64,000 nucleotides of DNA from Kuafuiihalomonas sp964473255 (lineage in GTDB: Bacteria > Myxococcota > Kuafuiibacteriia > Kuafuiibacteriales > Kuafuiibacteriaceae), in contig CAYYOT010000020.1 in NCBI GenBank assembly GCA_964473255.1, forward strand, positions 3,333 through 67,332. Direction: 5' to 3'. Each line of letters starts with the position of its first letter. The stretch's first letter is position 1. Positions 53,521-61,644 of this stretch are shown piece by piece. The position numbers and the translations under genes are program-made. Under the pieces are notes generated by a model, which ran no database searches, had not been told where the DNA came from, and worked only from the letters and a program-made list of their open reading frames with translations.

Positions 53521-54683
53521 CCCATACCTCGAAGTCGTAGCGTCGCTGCTCGCGGGGGAAGACGGCGAGGTGAGCTCAGTAGCGTGTTCAAGAAAGGGGC
53601 GGCTGGCAGAGATGCGATGAGAGGAAGCTCGCCCCAAAGAGACGTCGACTCGGAGAGGAAGTCGAAGACCCGGTCGAAGCCGCCGAATCGAAAGAGCCTA
53701 TAGAAGAGATCCGGGCCGAGCTGCGGTCTTTCCCGCAAGACCTGAAGAAACAGCCGGTCGTAGAACCGAAACCGCATCGACGATTGCGGTAAGACTGTCG
53801 GCTCACCGTTCCGCAGGAGCGCATCCGCCAGATGCTCGACCTGGTTCAGCGTTCGCAAGAAGGTGTAGCCAGTGCTCGGCTTCGTCATGCCGGCGGCTCG
53901 ACCGAGATTGAACACCCGCCGGCCGGAGCGGGCCGAAACCGGACGCGCATCCATCGGTAGAAGCCCGTACTCCCGACGTACTCGCCTCCAACTCCCGGAC
54001 ACGTGACGGTCGAGATAGCGCCGGACAGCGGCGTCGTAGTAGCTGCGAAGGCCCGGTCGTCCCGAAATCTCCGTGTACTCGACGAGGGCCCGCCGGCTCG
54101 TCAGGGGAAGAACATAGTAGAAGCCGACGGCTTGCGGTCGCGCAGGCACGAAGTCCATCAAGGTTGGCGTTTGCGAGTCGAACGCGTCGGCGTCGGTCTC
54201 GACCTCCCATCCGCCGAAGTGCTGGTACAGCGGCGCCGCGGTGGGACGCCCACGATGACTCTGGAAGACCCAGGGCGCGCGAAGGTGCCCGTTGGGCAGA
54301 GCCACCGTCGCGAGCTCGGTACCATCCTGCACGCTCAGGGCTGGGGCCTTGACCCAGGTGATGTTGCGGCAGGCCTGCAAGCGTTCGATGACTCCTGACG
54401 TGAACGTCGAGGCACGAACCAGGTGGTACGGATTTCGTCGAAGCTGACCCTCCGCGGTTCGGGAGCCGTCGGTCACGCGCATGCGCGTCCAAGTTCGCTC
54501 CACGTAAGGCTCTACCCACTGCGGCGCCTGTCCCCAGAAGCACCAGGTCTTGCTCGGCTCGCGGTCGAACTCGGGGTCGACGATCGCGAGCGATAGATCC
54601 GGTACCTTCTGGGTCAGGCGATGGGCGAGGGCGAGCCCCGAAAGACCCGCCCCCGTGATGACGACGTCGAAAGTCTTCGCCAT
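53517..54683 (-). CDS. crtY: Lycopene beta-cyclase
   Basis: 388 residues from the ATG reading MAKTFDVVI. The FAD-binding GAGLSGLALA lies at the N-terminus, PSKTWCFW follows the second strand, and PSTGYTFLRTL near residue 290 is the typical CrtY/CrtL motif. It turns the open ends of lycopene into beta-rings to give beta-carotene, the substrate of Blh. Its place between rhodopsin and blh matches retinal-synthesis clusters in other marine bacteria. crtE, crtB and crtI are not in the window. Confidence 0.92.
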   Translation of the reverse strand: MAKTFDVVITGAGLSGLALAHRLTQKVPDLSLAIVDPEFDREPSKTWCFWGQAPQWVEPYVERTWTRMRVTDGSRTAEGQLRRNPYHLVRASTFTSGVIERLQACRNITWVKAPALSVQDGTELATVALPNGHLRAPWVFQSHRGRPTAAPLYQHFGGWEVETDADAFDSQTPTLMDFVPARPQAVGFYYVLPLTSRRALVEYTEISGRPGLRSYYDAAVRRYLDRHVSGSWRRVRREYGLLPMDARPVSARSGRRVFNLGRAAGMTKPSTGYTFLRTLNQVEHLADALLRNGEPTVLPQSSMRFRFYDRLFLQVLRERPQLGPDLFYRLFRFGGFDRVFDFLSESTSLWGELPLIASLPAAPFLNTLLSSPRRLPPRAATLRLRGMG

Positions 54684-54693
54684 GGCTCGAGTC

Positions 54694-54912
54694 TCACTCC
54701 TCACCGCCGGCGCTCCGGGTGAGCATGCCGACGACGAGAAGTACGGCACCCGTCGCGGCGAAGGACTCGGCCTCCGCCATCGCCAGGTCGAACGCTAGAA
54801 GGCGCGACGCCGCCCCAATGACGAGTCCGAGTACGCCCAGACCGGCGAGTACGGTGCCGGTGGAACGGAACTGTCCTCGGACATCGTCCGGGTTTCGGCC
54901 GTTGCGCGCCAT
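54694..54912 (-). CDS. Small two-helix membrane protein in the rhodopsin operon
   Basis: 72 residues with a polar N-terminus (MARNGRNPDDVRGQ) and two hydrophobic helices (VLAGLGVLGLVIGAASRLLAF and FAATGAVLLVVGMLT). It sits between the rhodopsin (6 bases away) and lycopene cyclase (10 bases away) on the same strand, so it belongs to the operon. No family known. It may help rhodopsin folding, oligomerisation or carotenoid loading; that is speculation from position. Confidence 0.7.
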   Translation of the reverse strand: MARNGRNPDDVRGQFRSTGTVLAGLGVLGLVIGAASRLLAFDLAMAEAESFAATGAVLLVVGMLTRSAGGEE

Positions 54913-54918
54913 CGTGGT

Positions 54919-55719
54919 TCACGCCTGGACCGAGCTGGGCTGGACCAGAGGAGCGCCGCTTTCCGTAACGCCCTCATTTTCCATTTTCGATCGTGCGATC
55001 TGGTAGATGAGCACTCCGTACCCGCACTTCGCCAAGATGTCGGCGATGCTGTAGCCGACCTGAAGCGCGACCTCGGTGGCCGCTCCAGGGCTCACGATGC
55101 CGTAGATGGGCAGAAGATAGGCGATGGGATAAAAGCCCCAGGTCGCCAACAGCAGGAGCTGCGTATTGCGGAGGAGCCCGCGAGTCCGAGCCGAGTTGTT
55201 CTGTGCGGCCTTCGCCAGCTGTGTCCACAGGACGTAGACGATGTAGATGAACGGAACCGTCGAGAGCAGGCCCCAGACGTTTCGGGTGGTCATGTCGTCG
55301 GCGATTTCCCCGGGGTAGCCGAGGGCGATCATCGCCGTCGACGCGAGAACCAGCTTCGTCATCAGACTATTGCGGAGGCGCGACTCGAGAGCCAGCACGG
55401 CGACGAGTTCCGCGACCAAGAGCGGCACCGTGAGGAGCCAGTCGACGTACCGATAGGCGTCGTTGAATGGCTTCCCGGAACTGACGTACGTCCCGGCGGC
55501 CGACAGCTCGTAGGCTGCTTCCCAGCTGTTGAAGATGCGGAGGTAATGATAGCCGGCGATGCCGACGACCAGCGCCGACATGATCAGCGCCGGGCGGTAC
55601 TTCGGCGCCAGCTGGTTCCTCGCCATGACGAAGAACGCGAACGAGCCCAGCATCGCGGCGATGCTGAGAGAGAGCATGTTGTAAACGAGTTGGTATTGAC
55701 CACTTGATAGCTCAGGCAT
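54919..55719 (-). CDS. Light-driven proton pump, xanthorhodopsin/proteorhodopsin type
   Basis: 266 residues, seven helices. Helix C has D93, T97 and E104 (YVDWLLTVPLLVAE), the DTE set of outward proton pumps. L101 fits the green-tuned form. H58 (GYHYL) pairs with D93. Lys231 (ADILAKCGYG) carries retinal, with D227 as the second counterion. In helix E, the Trp138 of bacteriorhodopsin corresponds to Gly150 (VWGLLSTVPF), the Gly that opens a side window for a carotenoid antenna in xanthorhodopsin. It pumps H+ out of the cell in light. Ribosome binding site AAAGGAT lies before the ATG. Leads the operon with a small membrane protein, crtY and blh. Confidence 0.96.
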   Translation of the reverse strand: MPELSSGQYQLVYNMLSLSIAAMLGSFAFFVMARNQLAPKYRPALIMSALVVGIAGYHYLRIFNSWEAAYELSAAGTYVSSGKPFNDAYRYVDWLLTVPLLVAELVAVLALESRLRNSLMTKLVLASTAMIALGYPGEIADDMTTRNVWGLLSTVPFIYIVYVLWTQLAKAAQNNSARTRGLLRNTQLLLLATWGFYPIAYLLPIYGIVSPGAATEVALQVGYSIADILAKCGYGVLIYQIARSKMENEGVTESGAPLVQPSSVQA

Positions 55720-55782
55720 TTCCCTATCCTTTCGTGCCTTTCTGAACAGGCATTGAGCAGGTTCCTGCCTCCAACTTGAGTC

Positions 55783-55813
55783 TTGGGCAAATAAAATCAG
55801 TTCAAAATATACT
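55783..55813 (+). promoter_or_regulatory. Candidate MerR-type promoter for the regulator gene
   Basis: TTGGGC (55783-55788), a 19-base spacer and TATACT (55808-55813) make a sigma-70-like promoter with the long spacer typical of MerR-controlled promoters. The GTTCAAAA half-site at 55800-55807 touches the -10. It points to the MerR gene at 55863. The region is clearly AT-rich compared with the rest of the window. Confidence 0.5.
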
Positions 55814-55862
55814 CATCTCCACTTTTGCTGCTTGCTCTGGATTTTTAGAACAATTTTTGAAC
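55800..55862. repeat. Inverted repeat GTTCAAAA...TTTTGAAC in the rhodopsin/MerR intergenic region
   Basis: Perfect 8-base arms, GTTCAAAA at 55800-55807 and TTTTGAAC at 55855-55862, 47 bases apart. Near copies are TTTTTAGAAC (55842-55851) and TTTCTGAAC (55738-55746). They surround the candidate MerR promoter and the upstream region of the rhodopsin operon. They are the natural candidates for operator half-sites of the MerR protein. Confidence 0.6.
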
Positions 55863-56846
55863 ATGGTCGCCACCATGGCGGAAGACCCTCTCGAACCACG
55901 ACCTCGCGACGAGCCGGTCTACCGCATCGGGGCCGTTGCCCAGCTGACAGGCTTACCCGCGAACACGATCCGCACGTGGGAACGTCGACATCAGGCGGTC
56001 CAGCCCCATCGCTCTCCTGGAGGTGGGCGGCTCTACGCCGACGAGGATGTCGAGCGGCTTCAGCTTCTCAAGGCTCTCGTGTCGCGGGGTGACGCCATCT
56101 CCTCGGTTGCTGGGCTTTCGACGTCGGTCTTGCAGGACCGTATTCGTCGGATACCGGTCTCTACACGTGTCCGGAAGCCTCCTTCGCTGCGGGTTGGCCT
56201 GCTCCACGGAAGTCTGAGTTCGGCGTTCGAGCTTCATGCACCCGAGTTCGGTGCGTGGGACGTGGGTATCGACGAACACGAGCTCGCGCCCTTCCTGAAG
56301 GCTGCGTCCGCCGCTTCATCGATCGACGTCATGATCGTGGAGCTTTCTTTGCTGGGGCCGGAGCCCGAGGCCAATCTAGAACGATGCATCGAAGCTACGG
56401 GGGCGGACGTCGTCGTAGTCCTGTATCACTTCGCTTCGAGCACGCTCCTCGAAGATCTCGCCGATGCAGGGGCGCGCCTCGTCCGAGCGCCGGTTCAGCT
56501 CGCGGCTCTCAAGCGTCTGGTCCTCGAGCAGGTCGAAAGCGGTGCTCCAGCCCGACGCGGGGCGTCGTGGGATGAGCCGCCCGAGCCCCGGCCGCCGGCC
56601 TACGACGAGCGCCAGCTATTCCGCCTCCGGTCCATCACGTCGACCGTCGACTGCGAGTGTCCCACGCACCTCGCTCAGCTCATCGAGCAGCTGGTCGCCT
56701 TCGAGCAGTATAGCGCCAACTGCGAGCACCGAAGCCCTCAGGATGAAGTCCTTCATCGTACGCTGCGTCGCGGCACCGGCCAGGCCCGCATGCAGATGGA
56801 AGACCTTCTCGAGCGCGTGCTGGAAGCCGAAGAAATCATCCTCTGA
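55863..56846 (+). CDS. MerR-family regulator, CarA/CarH-like, with degenerate B12 domain
   Basis: 327 residues from ATG (55863; ATG at 55875 is close), with no ribosome binding site, so perhaps leaderless. The N-terminal winged helix (YRIGAVAQLTGLPANTIRTWERR, GGRLYADEDVERL) is CarA/LitR type. The middle (about 105-225) keeps a Rossmann-like alternation (LRVGLLHGS, IDVMIVELSLLG, DVVVVLYHFAS) but has neither W-x9-EH nor ExHxxG, so it probably does not bind cobalamin. The C-terminus (about 245-325) is a helical domain with CECPTHL and a second Cys, of unknown type. Divergent from the rhodopsin operon with 143 bases shared, hence the likely regulator of that operon and of itself. Confidence 0.85.
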   Translation: MVATMAEDPLEPRPRDEPVYRIGAVAQLTGLPANTIRTWERRHQAVQPHRSPGGGRLYADEDVERLQLLKALVSRGDAISSVAGLSTSVLQDRIRRIPVSTRVRKPPSLRVGLLHGSLSSAFELHAPEFGAWDVGIDEHELAPFLKAASAASSIDVMIVELSLLGPEPEANLERCIEATGADVVVVLYHFASSTLLEDLADAGARLVRAPVQLAALKRLVLEQVESGAPARRGASWDEPPEPRPPAYDERQLFRLRSITSTVDCECPTHLAQLIEQLVAFEQYSANCEHRSPQDEVLHRTLRRGTGQARMQMEDLLERVLEAEEIIL

Positions 56847-57000
56847 AGCGGTGCGGAAACAACGCCCGGCGCCGCGCCGCGAACGTTCGCTGGACTCGAA
56901 CGCATTTACGACAATCATGCGCGCAAAACGGCGGCGATACTGAGTGGATGGCTGTATTTTCTCGATCTCGAGGGGCTAGAGTCTCGGGTGGAGGTTGTTC

Positions 57001-58041
57001 ATGGACCTACCCCGTCTCTACCGTCATATGGCGCGGTCGCGAGCGTTCGAGAACGCTGTCGCTGATCTTTGGCAGCAAGGAAAAATCTCCGGCGAGATGC
57101 ACGCCGGTACGGGCGAAGAAGCCGTCGCTGCGGGGGCCGTTAGTCATCTCCGAAGCGGAGATGGCCTCGCACTCACACATCGCTGTACGCCGGCGTTGGT
57201 CGCTCGCGGCATTCCTCTGGTCCCCATGCTGCGAGAGTTTCTGGGGCGTCGGGATGGACTGGGTCGCGGTCAGGGGGGCCACATGCATGTGTTCTCGCGG
57301 GAGCATCTGGTTGCAACCTCTGGGATCGTCGGGGCCTCGGTTCCGGTTGCTGCTGGTTTCGCCCTGTCCGGCAAGCGGATGAGAAAGGGCGCCGTCGGTC
57401 TAGCTCTCACCGGCGACGGAGCCATGAATCAAGGGATGCTCCTCGAGACCCTCAACCTCGCGGCGGCCTGGCGACTGCCTCTCGTCGTCGTATGCATCGA
57501 CAACGGATGGGCCATCACGACACGAGCGGGTACGGTGACGAGCGGACGGCTCGTTGACCGCGTCGCTGCGTTCGGCTGGCGCGTCGAGGGAGTGGACGGC
57601 ACCGACGTCGAAGCCGTGCACGCGGTCGCCGGTCGTCTCATCGACGAGAGCCGCCGGGGGCGAGGTCCCGGCTTTCTCCATGCGACCTGCCCGCGGATCG
57701 ATGGGCACTTCCTCGGCGACCCCCTCCTCGACCAAGCTCGTCACCTCACCGGAAGCTCCGCGCAGGAGACGCTTGGCCGCGTCGTGTCGGCGGCAATGCA
57801 ATCGGGTGGTGGAGGCGCCGCGGCCAAAGCGGCCAGCATGGCAAAGATGATGAGCACCTTGGCCCAAGCGCGGATGGGTACGACGCGGGACAGCCGGAGG
57901 GACCCCCTCAGCCGGGCAGCCAAGGCCTTGCGGGCCGCGAACGAAGACCCTACGCGCATCGATCGGGAAGTCCGGGCCGAGGTTCTTGATGCGGTTCGAG
58001 CGGCGCTGGAAGAGCCCGAGCGGGAGGCGACTCATGCTTGA
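57001..58041 (+). CDS. 2-oxoacid dehydrogenase E1 component, alpha subunit
   Basis: 346 residues from ATG with GGAGG 6 bases upstream. Thiamine diphosphate binding uses TGDGAMNQG (GDG...N motif), GRRDGLGRGQGGHMH and the ATSGIVGASVPVAAGFA segment of PdhA/AcoA. Between about 240 and 290 there is an extra Gly/Ala/Met-rich segment (SGGGGAAAKAASMAKMM) not expected in the family. With the beta subunit it decarboxylates a 2-oxoacid (pyruvate, acetoin or branched-chain) and loads the lipoyl E2. No E2 or E3 gene is next to it. Overlaps the beta gene by 8 bases. Confidence 0.88.
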   Translation: MDLPRLYRHMARSRAFENAVADLWQQGKISGEMHAGTGEEAVAAGAVSHLRSGDGLALTHRCTPALVARGIPLVPMLREFLGRRDGLGRGQGGHMHVFSREHLVATSGIVGASVPVAAGFALSGKRMRKGAVGLALTGDGAMNQGMLLETLNLAAAWRLPLVVVCIDNGWAITTRAGTVTSGRLVDRVAAFGWRVEGVDGTDVEAVHAVAGRLIDESRRGRGPGFLHATCPRIDGHFLGDPLLDQARHLTGSSAQETLGRVVSAAMQSGGGGAAAKAASMAKMMSTLAQARMGTTRDSRRDPLSRAAKALRAANEDPTRIDREVRAEVLDAVRAALEEPEREATHA

Positions 58042-59041
58042 GCTGACCTTTGGCCGAGCGATCGACGCGGCCATCGAAGACGCAATGTCCCGCGATGCGA
58101 CCATCGTGCTGATGGGAGAGGACGCGCCCCTCCTTCGACCTTCGTTGTTCGCGCGCTTCGGTCCGGAACGGGTCTTGGCGACGCCGATTTCGGAGTCCTC
58201 TTTCCTCGGTGTCGCAGCGGGGGCTGCGATGGCAGGTCTTCGGCCCGTCGCCGAGCTGTACATGGTGGATTTTCTGGCTGTCGCTCTCGACGCCGTTCTC
58301 AATCACATGGCAAAGCTCGAAGCGTTCTCCGGAGGAACGTGGACCTGTCCCGTCCTCATCCGCGCTCCGTGCGGCGCCGGATACGGGGATGGGTCGCAGC
58401 ATGGGCAGTCGCTATGGGGGATGCTGGCCTCGATCCCAGGACTGACGGTCGTCGTTCCTTCGACACCCAACGACGCCTACGGACTGACGACGACAGCTTT
58501 GGCCGCGGAAGGTCCCGTGGTTTTGATGGAGCCCAAGCTCCTGTCCGAAGAGTGGTTGGAATTCCTGGGCCGCTGCGGTCGAGACACCGTTACCTTCGAC
58601 GTGCCGGCCGCGGGCGCGCGCGGCCTGGTGGATCCGAGCGACGACCCCATACCATTCGGCCGAGCCGTCGTCCGCCGTGCGGGTTCGGACGTGACCATCT
58701 GCTCGATCGGCGTGGGAGCGCATCGGGCTATCGAGGCCGCGGATACGCTGAGCGACGTCAGCTGTGAGGTCATCGACCTTCGGTCGGTGAGACCGCTCGA
58801 CATCGAGACCGTCGCCACCTCGGTCGAGAAGACGGGTCGACTCCTCGTCGTCGACGAAGACTATCGGGAGTGTGGAATGTCCGGTGAGCTGGCGGCGACC
58901 GCTCTGGAAGCCGGGCTCAAACCGCACTTCGGACGAGTCTGCCTGGAGTCGACCCTCCCCTACGAGCGGGAACGCGAAGCCAAAGCGCTGCCCAACGTGG
59001 CTCGCATCCGCGCTGGCATCGCTCGACTCATGCAGAGCTAG
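58034..59041 (+). CDS. 2-oxoacid dehydrogenase E1 component, beta subunit
   Basis: 335 residues from the ATG reading MLELTFGRAI. Family features: MGEDAPLL, the TPISESSFLGVAAGAAMAG loop, AELYMVDFLAVALDAVLNH, and the C-terminal transketolase domain ICSIGVGAHRAIEAA with VIDLRSVRPLD. It contributes the second half of the thiamine diphosphate site. Convergent with the glycosyltransferase gene (45 bases apart). Substrate not determined. Confidence 0.9.
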   Translation: MLELTFGRAIDAAIEDAMSRDATIVLMGEDAPLLRPSLFARFGPERVLATPISESSFLGVAAGAAMAGLRPVAELYMVDFLAVALDAVLNHMAKLEAFSGGTWTCPVLIRAPCGAGYGDGSQHGQSLWGMLASIPGLTVVVPSTPNDAYGLTTTALAAEGPVVLMEPKLLSEEWLEFLGRCGRDTVTFDVPAAGARGLVDPSDDPIPFGRAVVRRAGSDVTICSIGVGAHRAIEAADTLSDVSCEVIDLRSVRPLDIETVATSVEKTGRLLVVDEDYRECGMSGELAATALEAGLKPHFGRVCLESTLPYEREREAKALPNVARIRAGIARLMQS

Positions 59042-59086
59042 TTCGATTCTTGCCGTGCCACGACCGCCGGTCCTCCCACGGCTCGG

Positions 59087-61012
59087 TCAACGATCGGCGA
59101 GGCTCGCCGGCAGCACGTAGGCCAGCGCGAAGAGTGTGCCCGAGAACCCGGTGTATTCTCGAAGCATGCCCCCCGGATAGTGCTTCCGAATGAGCGGCAG
59201 CATCCCCGCCCTTTGGCCATCGACGATGAAGACGACGTCGCGGCCGTCGGGCGTGAACCATCGACCGTCGGTCGGCGGCTTCGTCCAGCGTTCGTGCGCG
59301 TAGATCCCTGGGGCTTGGTATTTCCACGCGCTGATGAGATCCCAGCTCATCGGCCGGCTGACGACGACGACCCGGCGGCCAGGTCCAAACTCACCGAGGG
59401 CCCGACCCATCGCAGCGACCGAGGCACCCTGCCAGCGACCGAGCCCCGAGACGTAATAGCCGCGCACACTCGTCACGACTGCGGCGGTCAAGGCCGATGC
59501 CAAGAGAGCCGTACGGACGGGAGATGGCCAGCGCGCGCGTCGAGTGGCTCCGGTTAGGGCCGCCAAGGCCACTCCGCCGAAGATGCTTGGTAGAGGGAGG
59601 ACGTCGACCAGGTGATAGAGCTGATTGGGGACCGGATCGACGAGCGCCAGAGCGAGGCCTGCGGCCAGCCAGCCCAAGAGCGTTGCTTCCAGACCGCCTG
59701 AGGGTCGCCCGAGACACAAGCCCAGACCAACCAAGAAGAGAACGCTTTCGACGGGCCTCACGAAGTCGGCGTTCGGCCAGGGAGAAAAGGGACTGCGCTC
59801 CGTCGCATCCAAGAAGATGCGCGCGACGAGCGCGACACGATCGGGCCAAGCGACGACGTTCGCGCCTTCGAGCCAACGCATCGAGTGCCCGAAGAGTGCG
59901 TACCAAATCTCGCTCGAAGACATCCCTACGAGGAGCGGCAGAACGACGATCAACGCCGAAACGATCGACAGGGCGATGCCGAGCGGCGAGACCAGTCTGC
60001 GCCGGGCAACCATCCAGACCAGCGTGATTCCCGCCAGCAAGGGCGGAAGCAGGACGGCCTTACTTCCGAGGAGCGTCCCGAAGCCGACGAAGAGTCCGAC
60101 CCCGACCCAAGACATCGCTCGACCCTTTTCCAGTGCTCGATAGAGACATACGACGGCGCACGGGAAGACGGTGAGAATCCAGGCTTCCAGGACTGCAATG
60201 CGGGAGGCGTGGACGTGCATCGGCGATACGGCGAGCAGCAGGGCGCCGGCGGTGGCGCCGGTTCGCCCGAGCTCCGGTCGCAAAAGAAGATAGACTGGCA
60301 CGACCGAGACGGATGCTCCGACGGCGCTCGTGGCGCGAAGGACCACCAGAGTCGAATCGAAGAGCGCCGAAGCCGCTGCTTGGACCCAGACCCACGTAGC
60401 CGGTGTCCCGGCGATCCCCGGGCCAAACGGTTCGTAGCCCTCGCCCGCGATGATGTCGCGGACGCGCAGGCCCAGCACGGCTTCGTCTCCGTACAGTCCG
60501 CCAGGAATGTGCTCGAGGTGGATGGTTCGAGCCAGGAGCGCGATCAAAAACGTCGTGCTGAGGAGGAGACGGTCCGTGCCTTCGATTCGACTTGCATGCG
60601 AATGAGCAGCGTCCGCACTCGGAGTTCGGTCGGTGCGGACCCACGCTAGGACCCATCCTCCGATCGACAGCCCCCACAGTCCCAGCTGGAGCATCGGCGG
60701 CGCGTCTCCGGTCACCGCGGTCGCGCAGAGGACCGCGGCGATCGCCCCCAGCCAAGCTATCCAGGGCCGCGGGGGTCGCCATGAAAGTGCGGGTCGTGGT
60801 GCATCGGGCGCCGCGCCTGCGGACGTCCGGTTCGCCCCAGCCGCCAAGGCGAGACATGCCAAAAACGCCGCGAGGCTGAGCGACAACAGGTTCAGCTGTC
60901 GCAGCGCAGCCTGGCCCAGCGCAGCGGCGACGAATGCAGCCCCCAACAACGAAAGCACGGTCTTTCCCCGGCCGTGCTCTACATCGTATTCCCGACGAGT
61001 TGAACGACGCAC
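59087..61012 (-). CDS. PMT/ArnT-like membrane glycosyltransferase (GT-C)
   Basis: 641 residues from a GTG. About twelve membrane helices. A first luminal loop with the paired acidic residues HLEHIPGGLYGDEAVLG is the catalytic DE of GT39/GT83-type enzymes, followed by AVSPMHVHASRIAV. The C-terminal soluble part (about 520-640) is periplasmic. It would use a polyprenyl-phosphate sugar to modify proteins or lipids on the outer face of the inner membrane. The GT2/GtrA protein at 35609 could make such a donor. A single gene. Confidence 0.85.
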   Translation of the reverse strand: MRRSTRREYDVEHGRGKTVLSLLGAAFVAAALGQAALRQLNLLSLSLAAFLACLALAAGANRTSAGAAPDAPRPALSWRPPRPWIAWLGAIAAVLCATAVTGDAPPMLQLGLWGLSIGGWVLAWVRTDRTPSADAAHSHASRIEGTDRLLLSTTFLIALLARTIHLEHIPGGLYGDEAVLGLRVRDIIAGEGYEPFGPGIAGTPATWVWVQAAASALFDSTLVVLRATSAVGASVSVVPVYLLLRPELGRTGATAGALLLAVSPMHVHASRIAVLEAWILTVFPCAVVCLYRALEKGRAMSWVGVGLFVGFGTLLGSKAVLLPPLLAGITLVWMVARRRLVSPLGIALSIVSALIVVLPLLVGMSSSEIWYALFGHSMRWLEGANVVAWPDRVALVARIFLDATERSPFSPWPNADFVRPVESVLFLVGLGLCLGRPSGGLEATLLGWLAAGLALALVDPVPNQLYHLVDVLPLPSIFGGVALAALTGATRRARWPSPVRTALLASALTAAVVTSVRGYYVSGLGRWQGASVAAMGRALGEFGPGRRVVVVSRPMSWDLISAWKYQAPGIYAHERWTKPPTDGRWFTPDGRDVVFIVDGQRAGMLPLIRKHYPGGMLREYTGFSGTLFALAYVLPASLADR

Positions 61013-61125
61013 ATGGTTGAACTCCCGTCGTTCTCACGTAGCCATGTCGCAGCGCTTTCGCTATCCCCCGCTCTCATGCGCAAGGATGCCTTCGACCGTA
61101 TCCGAGTCCACCAGGACCAGGTCCC

Positions 61126-61311
61126 ATGGGGTACGAGCCTTCCGCTTTTGCGGGTCTCACCATCACCGACCTCGAGGCTGAACCCAACCCCGTGGAGACA
61201 GATGCCCACGTGCGCGCCATACGTGAAACGGGCGGCGACGTGTTCGACCGAATCCATCGAAAGCGCTCTGGCGAAAAGGTCGCCGTCGAGATCCGCGTAG
61301 ACGGACTCTGA
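61126..61311 (+). pseudogene. PAS-domain fragment
   Basis: An open frame of 61 codons reads MGYEPSAFAGLTITDLEAE, ETDAHVRAIRETGGDVFDRI and HRKRSGEKVAVEI, the middle of a PAS domain. Then it stops. No start of the PAS fold upstream in this frame and no kinase or other output downstream. It is the leftover of a sensor protein. Confidence 0.7.
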
Positions 61312-61332
61312 TCATTCACTCGGGCCGCCCGC

Positions 61333-61483
61333 TCAGGGCGCCCGCTCTTCGAGGAACGCCTAGAGAACGACGGCGTTGTTGTGGTCTGGGTCGCGGGCGC
61401 TGAGGCCACAGACGGTCCACGAGGATCCGCTGTCCATCTTCGGGCGAAGCCGACTCGTGCACTCGTTTCAGTCGTACGTCCAC
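61333..61483 (-). pseudogene. Remnant of a DUF488 (YeaO-like) gene
   Basis: On the minus strand a GTG with an AAGGAG site reads VDVRLKRVHESASPEDG and RILVDRLWP, the N-terminus of DUF488. After a frame change it reads SARDPDHNNAVVL, stop, AFLEERAP, stop, which is the C-terminal end of the same family. The middle (about 70 residues) is missing and two stops are present. A decayed gene on the opposite strand from the PAS fragment. Confidence 0.75.
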
Positions 61484-61644
61484 CTCCTTCGCATGGTGGA
61501 GTTGCGCCGGCCACAACGCAAGCTTCCCCGTGATGCACTTCGATTGGGCGAAAGATGAACGTTTGTTCGTGCGGAGCGATCGCAACGACGTTCTGTCGAC
61601 CTTCGGTCGACTTGCCGAGTCAGCTGTCTACCCTAGGCCGTCGT

